Shown here: piece after piece, positions 1 to 10,935 of the stretch
Position numbering within the stretch: the stretch's first letter is position 1
Layout: the number at the start of each line of letters is the position of its first letter
Assembly: GCA_018907035.1 (NCBI GenBank)
Contig: JACCIC010000002.1
Coordinates: 1,617,001 to 1,681,000, forward strand
Direction of reading: 5' to 3'
DNA length: 64,000 nucleotides
DNA from: Sycobia sp. Sy_11
Taxonomy: Eukaryota > Arthropoda > Insecta > Hymenoptera > Epichrysomallidae
The notes under the pieces: model-generated
Databases searched by the model: none
What the model was told of the DNA's origin: nothing
What the model saw: only the letters and a program-made list of their open reading frames with translations
Translations under genes and position numbers: made by a program

Positions 1-171
1 TTACACTTCACTCGAGATGGCAACTGAAATGTCCGATGCAGGGAGCGAGGGGAAGTGAGGAGAGTGAAGGAATTCTTCTATCAATCCCGCTTCTTTAGTT
101 TTCGCACAAAGGTCTGCTCTTAATTTATGGATGTTTTTCATTTTATCTCTGTCACTAGACGGTCCCAAAAC
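1..171 (-). CDS. Candidate C-terminal coding exon, unrecognised gene
   Basis: An open frame on the minus strand ends in TAA at the first base of the window. Codon choice is richer in G and C than the flanks, and the peptide reads as ordinary soluble protein: charged in the first half, then FPSLPASDIS, with SSEV at the very end. An AG acceptor at 172-173 would start the exon in phase 0; alternatively one of two ATGs at 181-186 starts a short frame. The final SSEV resembles a PDZ-binding tail, but this is only a resemblance. Upstream exons, if any, lie at higher coordinates; the candidate at 9011-9098 ends in the matching phase. I do not recognise the family. Confidence 0.35.
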   Translation of the reverse strand, partial: VLGPSSDRDKMKNIHKLRADLCAKTKEAGLIEEFLHSPHFPSLPASDISVAISSEV

Positions 172-950
172 CTCAAGATACATCATATTTTATTATTTGT
201 TATTATTACAGAAAATACTTCTATGAATCTAACAATTATTAATACAATGCGAATTAAAAAATACTAATTTATTATATTAATCAAGCTGTTTTACAATGCG
301 AATCCTTTAAAATTAACGCTTAATATATATCTATTTTATGGATTTTATTCACGAGTAAAATAACTTTTAATGAAATATATAATTAAGTTCATCTAAAGAA
401 TTAAAAAGTATTTGAATATTTCTATTTTTACTTATATTCGTATAAGTCTTAAAATGCACAATGGTTAACTTCGAAAGGACTTAGAAAAGTCACTTTCTAG
501 AAATTTTTTCATAGATTCTCGCGTTACAATTCTTGATGCTTTCAAATCGAAATTTTTATACTTGCGCAAATAGAGTAAAGTTAAAGTCCTTATAGACCAC
601 GTACGTATATTCGCTTGACCTATGCTCGACAATATAAAACCGTAGCAGAAAATGAAGTAGACTCTTGTAATACAATATGACGTCTTAAAATTTCCATTCG
701 AATTTCAAAACTAGAATTTCGAAAAAAACCTTCATTATTAATATCTGGTAGCATTGGCCAAGGCAAGACAAATAGCGCGCACCTCGAACTAACACTGCAT
801 TGTTAAGCATAGTAAATTTGTTAGCTATTGTCGACGAAGATGCGTAATTAGGCAATTCCATAAGCAAATTAAAAGCATTAATTATGATATGCATGTAAAA
901 TAATTTACTATTATCTGTGCATAATTTTTGTAATAAAAAAAAAAATTAAA

Positions 951-1148
951 AATGACTACGGTTTTAAATTAATAAATATTTTTTTATTGGTCTTACTGTC
1001 CAATCAATTCAATCTAAAAATAAAATAAAAATAAAAAAAAAATAAATAAAAATAAAAAATAAAAATAAATAAAAAAATAAAATAAAAATTAAAAATTAAA
1101 ATTAAATTAAAAATTAAATTAAAATTATAATGACAGTCAGACGTTTTT
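951..1148 (+). repeat. Interspersed repeat, copy A
   Basis: The segment at 951-1000 (AATAAATATTTTTTTATTGG then TCTTACTGTC) matches, on the same strand, the repeat at 34057-34140 and, inverted, those at 18034, 19534 and 34440. A second block at 1127-1148 (ATAATGACAGTCAGAC) matches the inverted block at 34388-34412. Order and orientation suggest one family member, with an A/T-rich expansion filling the middle. Confidence 0.5.
1010..1127. repeat. (AAATA)n/(AAATT)n low-complexity tract
   Basis: About 115 bases of almost pure A and T in irregular AAATAA, AAAAT and AAATT units. No coding potential. Confidence 0.85.
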
Positions 1149-2039
1149 AAATCTTTATTACAAAGTTTGTATCTTCTAATTTTACTACTGTATAAAATAT
1201 TTGTAACTTTATTAGAAAATTATTAAATTATTAAGTTATTAAGTTCCTTTTCTCACTATATATATATATATACGGATTACTTTTTATTGATTTGAAATCT
1301 ATGCCTGTCTAGATAGTGTTAGATTAAGTATGTTTGAATAAATGTGATTTAAGTTTCAAAAGGATTCTATATTTATCGATCTCAATTGGTTACAAATTAC
1401 AAATTTTTAGATTAACAGATGATAAATAAATTAGGAATATGCGCCTTGTTCCTTCCATTCCGTAAGTACCCATTCGACGCACAAATACAAATTGAAATAC
1501 AAGTAGAAGTACCAATAAAGAGCTAGCTCGCAATTCCTCGTTCTGCTTTTTACTGGGGCACTCACTGTTTTCTAAAAAAAAAAAAAAAATTGTATAATGA
1601 GAAAAAAGTATACAAAGTGTACAATGAGAAAAATCGAGTTGACACACTCGAGCACTTGCTCATTGTGGAAACTTGCACCTCTTCGCGCAACAGTCTTAAG
1701 CTTCATTGTTTCCAAATTTTCAATGCTATTTCCCTTATTTTCACTTATTCGTCCAGTTGCTTGCAAAGCGCTTTAATGCCTCGACGAACTGCGCAACTCG
1801 GGCCTGTATCATATTATCTAAAAAAAAATTAATGCCCAACTGAGAAATATTAAAATTGTTATTTTCTCGATCGATAAGAGATGAATCTGTAAGTGCAACG
1901 ACCTGATCGCGATCTCGAGCGATCCAGCTGACGTATTCGAATATCATTTTTGACCGTCGACAAAAGCGTTCTGACTTTTTCCCAAATTCCGCATCAATAT
2001 TCGTAATGTATATTTTATGTAAAGAAATTTATAGAAAAT

Positions 2040-2640
2040 TATTTCGAGCTTCGAGCGAGCGATCACTCGTCTTCGTCGAGAGCCGTCCTCCGCGACGAAT
2101 GAAGGCCGCGGATAACCAGCCCACGCCCTTATTATTATTATTATTCGGGGAAAAAGTCAGGGCGTTTGAAAATCCGCGCTCGACGGAGCGCGGCAGCGCG
2201 ACGCCGAGGATTCGTCCCGGCGTAATCTCGTTGGCTGTCTGTATGCGCGCCCGTATATGTATAATGAAAAAGAATTCGCGAGCGACGTCCGTGCCCTGCC
2301 GAGGGGCCGCGAAAATGGGAAGGTAGAAAGAATGGAAAATGCGCCGTCCCACGTGCGCCAGCCCCGGCGGCTAATTTCCCACTAGACGCCCCGAGAACGT
2401 GTAATGCACTTTTTCCTTCCGCCGCCGCCGCCGCCGCCGCCACCCCCCCCCCGCTCCCGGTCTGAGGCGTTTCATATTTTATCGAGTGCGCTCGCCGAAA
2501 GGAGCTGTGCGTTCGCGACTGTTCCGTCGTGATATTTTGTTCAATATTTCATTCGTTATTTAGCGGCTTTTGAATGGGGCGCAGAGCTTACAACGTCGGA
2601 TCGACACGAGTACATTTCGAAGGCCCGTCACAGTGATAAT
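2040..2640. promoter_or_regulatory. CpG-rich island, probable promoter
   Basis: A sharp rise in G+C with many CpGs, in contrast to AT-rich flanks. It includes a CCG run at 2420-2440 followed by a poly-C tract. Frames open on both strands here lack conserved features and are by-products of low stop frequency in GC-rich DNA. In insects with AT-rich genomes such islands commonly mark broad promoters or first exons. I cannot tell which strand it serves. Confidence 0.4.
2420..2440. repeat. (CCG)n microsatellite
   Basis: Seven CCG-type units followed by ten or more C residues. Confidence 0.9.
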
Positions 2641-3955
2641 ATTAGAATGAAAAGACGAGTGTCGGTTGTTGATAATAACAAAATTACTTTGTATGTTTAT
2701 TCTCCTTCGAGATTGGAGAATGCAATTTTAAAAATAATCCCGAATATCGGATTAACTTGGAAGATTTTAAAAAACAAATGCTGATAAGAAATTATCCAGT
2801 GATATATGGAGATATAGTCGAAAAGAATAAATTACTTTACTATCTTTATTTATAGAAAAACAACATCTTGCGAAACAAAAGAACCTGCATTAATGCATTA
2901 TACTTTAAACAAAAACAAACAAAAAAAATCACCGAATGCAACTATTATAAATTTTTGACCCGTGCAATACCGATCGTGTATGGGACGTTGCGAATCGATG
3001 TAATACGAATAACAAATTATAAATGGATTAACAGTAAAAGCGAATCGAAACTGCGCCCGCACTTATGTAAAAGTGACATATAATTCACCCAGTACATCGA
3101 AAGATCGAAAATCGTTTGCGGCATACGTATATATGCGTCAACCATTACTGTTAACAGAGTCAATGAAATTAAAAATTGTAAACCATAAAATTAACAACAA
3201 AATGACAAAAGAATCCGCAAGAAATACTATAAGAAACTTTTAATAATTTTAAAAAAATTACAACGCACCCCGTAGTCTAACCAGTAGCATATGGAATCAT
3301 AAGCGGACGCGCTCTTACTTTTACAGGCTCTCCCTTCCCTCGGTTATCAAAATCCTTCAATTTATCTATAAGCAACAAGGAGGGAACATCGATATTTCGA
3401 GATGTTACACCTCGCAGCCTTTTTTTGGCTATGACACAAAATACATGTTTCTGACTTCTCAAACCTAACGGTTTTCCACTCATCAAACCGATGATTCTGA
3501 ATTTATACCGCAAAAAAAAAAATGGTATATCGTCCATAACATGTTTAAAAAGTACAGCTTTCGAGAACCTAATGGTTTGCCAGTCGCGACGACACCGATG
3601 GATTTCAAATATATAACTTGCCAATAGGAAAAGATGTCATTTTGTTGCAACAGCAGCGATAATCAGAATAAGAAATACCTGTTAATGTATTCATTTAGCA
3701 ATGAATAATTGCTATTACAAACTTTCCCTTTTAATAATTCTATGCAATTCTTCGCGCCTTTGGAAAATATTGAATAAACGTATTTCTGGATTTCCACATA
3801 TCACTAGCTTTTCTTTACATAGCTTTCGAACAATACAATTCATTAAACGGAACATAAAAAAAATTTACGCCAATTATTAAATTACTATTATGATATATAA
3901 TTACGACATAATCTTCATTGTATTTTTCATCAATAAATAATAATTATTACAACCG
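2641..3955. other. AT-rich DNA, nothing recognised
   Basis: No coding exon could be supported. The minus-strand frame at 3277-3624 (115 codons) has no recognisable motif and AT-rich, low-structure codon use. Confidence 0.5.
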
Positions 3956-4098
3956 TTATATCGATGGATCGTCGCTGGGTGAGAGGAAAAAATGTTTTCG
4001 GCAATCCCAGCCGAATGAATTGCCGGCTTCGATGCGCTCGCGCGTTCTCGCCAACTGGTCGATATATCGGGCGAATCGATCGCGCAGCCGACGCAGTT
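3956..4098 (-). CDS. Candidate terminal coding exon, unrecognised
   Basis: On the minus strand a 47-codon frame follows an AG acceptor at 4099-4100 and ends in TAA at 3956-3958. Codons are strongly G/C-ending (CTG CGT CGG CTG CGC), unlike the flanks. The peptide starts as a charged amphipathic helix (LRRLRDRFARYIDQL, then RTRERIE) and ends in a short tail SDDPSI. The entry phase would need one base from an upstream exon. The CpG-rich patch at about 4000-4200 could instead be regulatory, and no partner exon was found. Confidence 0.3.
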
Positions 4099-4862
4099 CT
4101 TAGGGCGTGTAGGCGTTAAGCGGCTTTTCAGATGCACAAACCTGTTGCACCCGGGAACCATGGAGCCACGGTTAATATTACCGGGTATTTTCGTCCCTTT
4201 CATTCTGTGCGCTCTGCGACCATTATCCATTACGGATCATTGTTATATTTTTCTATTTTGTGTACGATATCATTTATTGATAATTTAAGCACGAATTGTT
4301 ATGTTATATCAGTTATCGACTCTCTTTATGTATTAATTTAATTGTACATATAAGTGTATATTATGTCAAATTTGTATATTTAAAATTAAAACGAACAAAA
4401 AAAACGAATTGCGAATAGCAAATTTACATTAAAAAAGCGTCTTTTGTTTTCTCTCCGTGAACATTTATCTTCCATTTTACGTATTCTAATATATGATCAT
4501 AAATCTCATTAATTAATTTATGTAATATTCCTGTATTTAAAATTTAAAATTATTATATAAATAAACATATCTTAGGAATCTATTAATCTGCAAGCTCGTC
4601 AATCTTCGGGGTGTTTTTCCCAGTAGCATTCTAACATATGAATAATACTGTATACATATGTATTTTAAAATACAATTATATTTAAGTACAACAAATATTT
4701 TGTCTTTTAAGTAATTCCTTTTGTCGGTAACAATATTATTATTAATGAAACATAGCTTTTCATTATACGTAAAAGAAGTATGTTAATGCATGAAACTTGA
4801 TAATAATTATTTTCATTACATTAAAGATTCTTTTTTTTATAAATATATATTGTAAAATGTAA

Positions 4863-4910
4863 AAAAAAAATTTTGACCTCAAAATTCAATTTGAGGTCAA
4901 AATTTTTTTT
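4863..4910. repeat. Perfect inverted repeat (21-bp arms)
   Basis: Arms at 4863-4883 and 4890-4910 are exact reverse complements around a six-base loop. The arm core is TTTTGACCTCAAA. It would fold as a strong hairpin in RNA or as a cruciform. Confidence 0.9.
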
Positions 4911-6153
4911 ATGGAGTTTAATCTCTCTAATATCTGAGCCAATTGGTATAATTGAATTATGCTCTAATAAAATCAAAGGAAAATAATATCTTTATCTTCA
5001 AACGCTATATAACGACTACCCTGTCGAAACTAACACATATAGTAAGGAATCTAAATTCTCTGAACAGAGTAAGTACTATATTATTAGCTATAAAAATTGA
5101 AATATTAATTAATAAGATTATCCGAACAGACAGAGTAAAATAGAAAAAATCGTGGAAGTCAAAACCATGGAGATGAAAGTCATAAGAACAAAGTGCAATT
5201 GAACCAATATTAATGCGAGAGGAGAAGATCGCGCTGCTTTTTTTCAATATTGACAGATAGCTGGCTGAGGTCAATGATCTACTTCGAGTCAAAAGTGTTG
5301 GATGAAAATTGCGTCAAAGTGATATGGTCTTCCTATTTCGATTTTAGATGCGGGTTAATTACAATTGACTTTTCACCGAGATGTGCCAATAGCTCCTAGA
5401 TGACGGTACTACGCAAATCATACGAAAGTCTCACACCAGCACCTATACAAAAGTTTTCGTTGCAGCAACGAGACGACGCATGATTTAAATGATATACCGA
5501 TGACTTCTTGAAGTTAAACATATGAAATTTCAACTTAATAAAATTATGTAATAAATATTATATTTTTAAAATATTGCAATTTAAAGAAATTAAAATTCTT
5601 ACAGGGCCTTAAAAAAAATTTACTTTTTATATAATTCTATTGTTACACGGGTAGCGTTTCATAATTAACCAATGAAATGAAATTAACAAATGCCACTTTC
5701 CATCATAACCAATATATACAACTCTGTTTTTTTAACGAGAGCTAAACAATTACTGCCTGACTTACATTAACGATTAACCGAGTTCGTTCGGGGAAATTTT
5801 GAGACTGTAGTAATTTAAAAGTCAAATAATTTTTACTTGGATTGTTTTCCAAACACAATGGATCTATGATACTAGTTTAGTTGAAAGACAGGATGGATCG
5901 AGGACCAATAACCCGCTCAAATCGAATTATGCGTTTACTCGAGTGAACGAAACAGAGCCACCAAAATTATTCTCCTTAATTTTGATTACTAAATTCATAC
6001 ACTTTTGTAATTATTCGGATATTAACGACGTACCCATAACAGCTTAAATTTAAAAAATTATTGACATTTAAATTACTTATAATTTATGAAAATAATAGAT
6101 AATTTTATTATTAATTTTTTTGGCTAATAAAAACTCAGTCTGTTTCTATTTTA

Positions 6154-6190
6154 CGACGTTTCGTCAACAAGAACCGCCGACCTCTTCAGG
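6154..6190 (-). other. Hammerhead-like hairpin (CTGAAGA...GAAACG)
   Basis: On the minus strand CTGAAGA is followed by a short hairpin (GTCGGC pairing with GTTGAC, with G-U pairs) and then GAAACGTCG. The order CTGANGA, stem, GAAA is the conserved core order of hammerhead ribozymes. Flanking stem I pairing is not convincing, so this may be a decayed or coincidental copy. A second example lies at 34162-34196. Confidence 0.3.
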
Positions 6191-6230
6191 TGAATTTAAT
6201 TTACAAGCAAACGCTAAGACGTTCTAAGTC

Positions 6231-6313
6231 ATACTGATAATATTATAATGAATTTTAGTGTAAATTGTAAGTTCATTATAATTTCATTAAATTCATTATA
6301 ATATTATCAGTAT
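6231..6313. repeat. Perfect inverted repeat (25-bp arms)
   Basis: Arms at 6231-6255 and 6289-6313 (ATACTGATAATATTATAATG and its continuation) are exact reverse complements separated by 33 bases. The hammerhead-like hairpin lies 40 bases to the left, so both may belong to one small foldback element. Confidence 0.85.
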
Positions 6314-9010
6314 CGAAAGAAATTCAGTATGATAAAGAAATATTATTTTACGAATCTTATCGGCAGAATTAATTCAGCTTTATCTAACTATTGTTAAGAA
6401 CTTATATTTACATTTTTTGGGGCAATATTGAAAAATGCATAAAATTCTCTTTGAAATATCCTTCCCTCTGCACGCTGTTATCATACTAAGAACGTATAAT
6501 ACCATGGTGATAAATAGAATACGGATCGTCAAAAACCTCGGATGTATAGCAGATTTCGAGTCTTAACCTGATCGGAACCGGTAAACCAATATATTGGCTC
6601 GAAAATAATTTTTTTTTTATTTCTACCTTCAATAGATTTAATTGAGTACTATAAAGGGTTTTTCGTTTCCAAGCTACAAACTTAAAAACTCTATGTTGAA
6701 GGCGCCATTCCTTTGGAACTAAAAAAATATTTTTCGAAGTGTCAGTCAATGTCAATACATGAAATTTATGTGAAATGGAAAAATTTAATGACCCCTATGG
6801 ACGATCGATATTACTTCAATAAGTCGACTATTAACAACATAAAATCGTACGTGTCTTAGAGTTTTATTTTCATTTCATTATTATCGTCTGAGATAATTGA
6901 AGAACTATCGTTATTGGAATTCTTCTTTTTGTTTTTTTTTTTTTTTTTGAAAGACCCATTTTAACGCAACTAAGCTGGCTATGCTACAGGTGCTAGGCTA
7001 TTTCAGGTTTTATTGTATATTATAGAAACTTTGACGTGTATTCAAAACTTTTTTAATGAAAAGAAGTACGACTCGTGATTGTAATTTTATCTTTTATAAG
7101 CTTAATAATTAATGAACTTTAATAGCTTACATTGTTATACACTTTTGATATAAAAGCCACTAAATGCATGAGAGCGATTACTTCATTTGATTATAATTAA
7201 AGTTTGTAATGCATTTCAACTGTCGATACAAAGTTCTATGCATATTATTTAAAAATTTTTTTTAAAATATACTTTTCATTCATTTGGCATTCTCAACTAT
7301 TCAAGTAAATAGTCGATATACTCTTCCATTCCATTTGCTTTTAAGTATAGTTAATTTATTGTTTAATTTCATTTATTATTTAAGTGTATTAATTTAAATA
7401 ATTGCATATTATAATAGTCCATAATAAAATTTTATAATAGTATTAAGAGCTCGTGTAAATAATATGCGCAGTTTTATTCGCCATCTCGAAAGTAAAGGTT
7501 TATCGTCATTTTTACGACTGCTTCGTTCGCTTAGACTCTTATGTTTATAGCCCTACGGTAATAAATTATTAATAACCTCAACAAGTTGGCGAGTAACGAA
7601 GAAACAAATGTTTCAAAATTGCATTAATGCCAATTCCTCATTCGGCATAATTAATGCGTTCCGTTACAATATGAATCTTACGAATGACGTTTGCGTTATT
7701 ATAAAACTTTGTCGAGACTTCGAAATTTTTGGGCAATACATTCGAGGCTTGTCAAGGGCTTTGTAAATTAGCTAAAATTCCCATAAGCTACTAGATAAAT
7801 TAGAGAGAGGTAAAGAGGGAGTCTAAATTAATTTAATTACAAGCATGATTTTCACGATTAATGATTACGAATGGTTAAAGTATCTCGCGCGCGATTGTAA
7901 ATCCGTCGATAAATTGACGCGCGGTCCTACTTATACAGTTTTATAATGCAACGTGCTGCAGCTTGTTGAAAAAGACATTAACCGTTTGCCTCGTCGGTAA
8001 TTACATTAGATTGCACTACTTTCATGAATATAAAGACAAAGATTTGGAAATTATGAAACTGTAATTTTAATTTCTTAAGCGAAAATGTATAAAATGACTT
8101 ATAAATCTCACAATGTTGTACGTTAAGCTTAAGCTATTATTCAACGGTATGTATGTAACTCATAAAGTATTTAATTCGTAAAGAATTCAAATTCTTTGTC
8201 TCTTTTTGGTTTTCCAAATGTAAAATCCAGTATTATAACAGGCTTAACACGTATTTAATGAAATTTCCTTGTAATTAGAATGGATTTCGAAATATCTGTA
8301 GAAAGTTTGAAATAAGTATTATAAAAGTTTTTAACAGTAAGATTCACCACTAATCACGATGTAAGAATATCTTAGGACTCGTAAATATTTATACATTGTT
8401 AATATATTTCAAATTTTAGAGATGAGAAAATCAGTATCAAGAATTTAACGTATCCTTTGACAGATTATACGCAAGTAGTAACAAGCGCGCATAGGCGGAC
8501 ATCGTATTCTTGAAGAGTTGACAACGTAAGACAACGTACATAATTATAAATTGATTATTTAAATCAAGTAGATTAGTATTGAATATCTGAAATATCTGAT
8601 ATGAAATTATTGTATCTTATTTTTAATTTATTCGCAGTGTTTGTTCATTAAACCGTTAGTTGAATTACATTAATATTTGTTACTGATTATTAATTAATTA
8701 CCTTACTTGATTATATAGATGTATATTATCTTATGTAGGATTCATAAAAATAATAATTTTTTTCATAGATATTCTCGATTCTATTTCTTTATATTATTGA
8801 AATCAATTTCATAAATATTTTCTTCATGCATAAATGATACGTTTATCTTTGTCATTCTACATCAGTCAGCTTTCAGTGTCTAAAGCAGTAGAAAACTACC
8901 CTTCTTATGAATTTTCCAAAACGTATCATTTAGTCCATACATAAAACAATTATATCATTAAATTTGTCAGACAAATCAGTATCCAATTTCGAGCGATGAG
9001 ACTCACTCAC

Positions 9011-9098
9011 CGATCGCAACTCAAACTTGTCGCGCAGCCGAACGATCGAAAAGCCCGAGGTGGCCAGCCGAGCACGTCCCCTGATTCTCGACGTATTC
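9011..9098 (-). CDS. Candidate internal coding exon, unrecognised
   Basis: On the minus strand an 88-base segment is bounded by an acceptor (GCTTTAG at 9099-9105) and a strong donor (GTGAGTGAG starting at 9010). It is open in the frame that reads RLATSGFSIVRLRDKFELRS at its end, with G/C-ending codons in AT-rich surroundings. It enters with one base completing a codon and leaves in phase 0, which matches the acceptor of the candidate exon at 1-171. No family recognised. Confidence 0.27.
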
Positions 9099-9149
9099 CT
9101 AAAGCCAGAGTACGATATATTTTAATATTAATCGGTAAAAAGGCTTTTC

Positions 9150-9376
9150 ATTATAGAAATTCTCCGAATTTCCCGTTACAGCACGAATCACTACATTTAG
9201 GAAGCACAATTTCATAATCTCTTTTGAAAAACCACAACAGCAAGTATTCCGTCAACTTATTTGTGAAACCGTTATACAAGCCGTTTTATAGGAATTATAA
9301 AACTTAAAATATAATTTAAAAGTTTAATTTTATAGGAAAATCTTCGATTTTCCCGTCACGGCACGAATCACATGTG
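9150..9376 (+). repeat. Duplicated 44-bp segment
   Basis: The segment at about 9153-9195 (ending CCCGTTACAGCACGAATCAC) recurs with a few changes at about 9333-9375 (CCCGTCACGGCACGAATCAC), roughly 180 bases apart in the same direction. The origin is unknown. Confidence 0.6.
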
Positions 9377-9451
9377 AATCTTATTTGCACACGAGGCTGT
9401 GGTGAGAGTTCGCTCGCGACTTCCAGGTGTAGTTTTTGATATATGTTCTTT

Positions 9452-9456
<5 letters not shown>

Positions 9457-9518
<62 letters not shown>
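9457..9518. repeat. (TA)n(TG)n microsatellite
   Basis: About 19 TA units run directly into 12 TG units. Confidence 0.95.
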
Positions 9519-9519
<1 letters not shown>

Positions 9520-10289
9520 ATAATTTTTTTTTATATATTTAAACATTTTATTTAAAATCTCGCAAGAATATTTTACTTCTCACCGCCGCTTTTGTCCGAA
9601 GTGATTGCGTATCAGATTTCTTTTTCTTTCAACCACGGATACAATATATAAATTATTCTATAATACATTGTATAATATTATTTCAACATTCTATAATACA
9701 TAGCTTTAAACATAACAACACTTGCCAATATAAGATAAAATAAATAGACATCATTTAATTCCCTTTGAATACATATACTTTGAATACAGACTTAAACTTA
9801 ATACTTCATTTCAAAGACGCAATACAATAGTAATATATTAAGAAAAAAATAATGCTTTATTTATTAACTATGCCGAAAAAAATGTTTGAATTGCATTGTA
9901 TTTTCGTAAGTTTAACTTTAATAATTGTATTGTAAATTTAAAATAAACTAAAATCATACTCAATAAATATTAATGTTATACCAGGCGATAACAACAAAAG
10001 TGTACATAAATACAATCTCGTTAAAAAAAAAAAAAAAGAATTAAAACCACAACGTAATCGCGGTAATTTTCAGATTTAAAAAATAATACGTCAATTTCCT
10101 TTTTATTTGCAATCAACGACGACTTGCTGAAAAGCAATCTTACATAATTAGTATCCAATGCCATATAGCTTCCATGAACTGACGGGGGACAATAATGCCT
10201 CTCTCGCCACGTCTAAGAAAGAAAACAAAAAACGAAGAAGAAAAAAAAAACGAAAAAACGAAGATTATAAATGAAAACTGCCCACCCAT
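9519..10289. other. AT-rich DNA upstream of the ACSS3 island
   Basis: No supported gene. The end of this stretch turns into an A-rich tract (10205-10280) and then the CpG island. Confidence 0.5.
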
Positions 10290-10935
10290 ACACGTGATTC
10301 CCCCCCGCGCGCTCGATCGCTCGCTCGCTCGCTCGCTCGCCGGCCCGGGGCAGCGTCGCCCGCGGCGCGAGCCCGTGCTCTCATAATCGCGGCTAATCTC
10401 CCGGCGAGCGCGACCGACAGCCTTCGCGCCCGTCAACCGATCGCTACGAGACCGACGCCCGATCTCCCCCCCCCCTCCCCCGTCCGCCGTCGTTACCGGG
10501 GTGCGCCGACGAAGAAGCGCCCGCGCGCCGCTCCCGCCATCCGAGGGGAGACGACGAATGGCGATATAGCCGGTCACCGATAGCCTTAGGTGGGATAAAT
10601 TGCCCAGGCAGCGGGAAGTGCGCGGCGACCGGGAATAGGGTGCATGGACGCCGCGCGGTGAGGCGACAGCGATCGGCGAGGCCCGCTTTCTCGCTCCGTC
10701 GTCCCGTCCAGCGCGCCGCACCCGGCGGAGGAGGCAGTTTCGGCAAGCGCCCGTCGGAGAGGATCTTGGTGCCCCGGGGGGGTAGGAGGCAGTCGCTGAC
10801 GAGGCGCCGCGGGCAGGATGGAGATCAGGCGTGACATGGACGGCATGGGGACGAGGATCGAGGGCTCGACGATGACGAGGACGAAGAGCGACGGGACCGG
10901 TGAGAGGCCTGCTGGCGCGCGCTGAGGCGTCGGTG
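10290..10935 (+). promoter_or_regulatory. CpG island / ACSS3 promoter and 5' exon
   Basis: A dense CpG-rich region with a TCGC/GCTC run at about 10312-10340 and C tracts at 10466-10480. It ends just past the first coding exon of the ACSS3-type gene, which fits a promoter plus 5' UTR. Long open frames on both strands across it (10140-10746 minus, 10640-10834 plus) are typical GC-rich artefacts. A divergent minus-strand transcript toward 9 kb is possible but unproven. Confidence 0.55.

Larger units (their letters stand above)
187..2030. other. AT-rich DNA, no supported gene
   Basis: Mostly AT-rich with many stops. It holds a repeat copy at 951-1000, a long A/T low-complexity tract at 1010-1127 and a short TA run near 1257. 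On the minus strand, 1741-1947 is open for 68 codons and 1390-1571 is open after a T-rich AG acceptor. Joining the two gives a phase clash, so neither is called as a gene. Confidence 0.5.
4099..9010. other. AT-rich intergenic DNA
   Basis: About 4.9 kb with no supported gene. It contains two perfect or near-perfect palindromes (4863-4910 and 6231-6313), a ribozyme-like hairpin at 6154-6190, and a 17-base T run near 6932. Scattered frames below 100 codons show no protein-like features. Confidence 0.5.

Noticed and set aside
1390..1947. Two minus-strand open frames (1741-1947 and 1390-1571) that might be joined as exons, the second with a hydrophobic stretch
   Set aside because: The only good donor (at 1744) leaves phase 2 and the T-rich acceptor at 1572 needs phase 1; the join runs into a stop. 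No family resemblance.
2029..2443. Open frames of about 100 codons on both strands near 2.2 kb
   Set aside because: They mirror one another in a CpG-rich stretch and lack any domain; treated as promoter DNA.
3277..3624. 115-codon minus-strand frame
   Set aside because: No recognisable motif, no splice or promoter support, and weak internal similarity that looks accidental.
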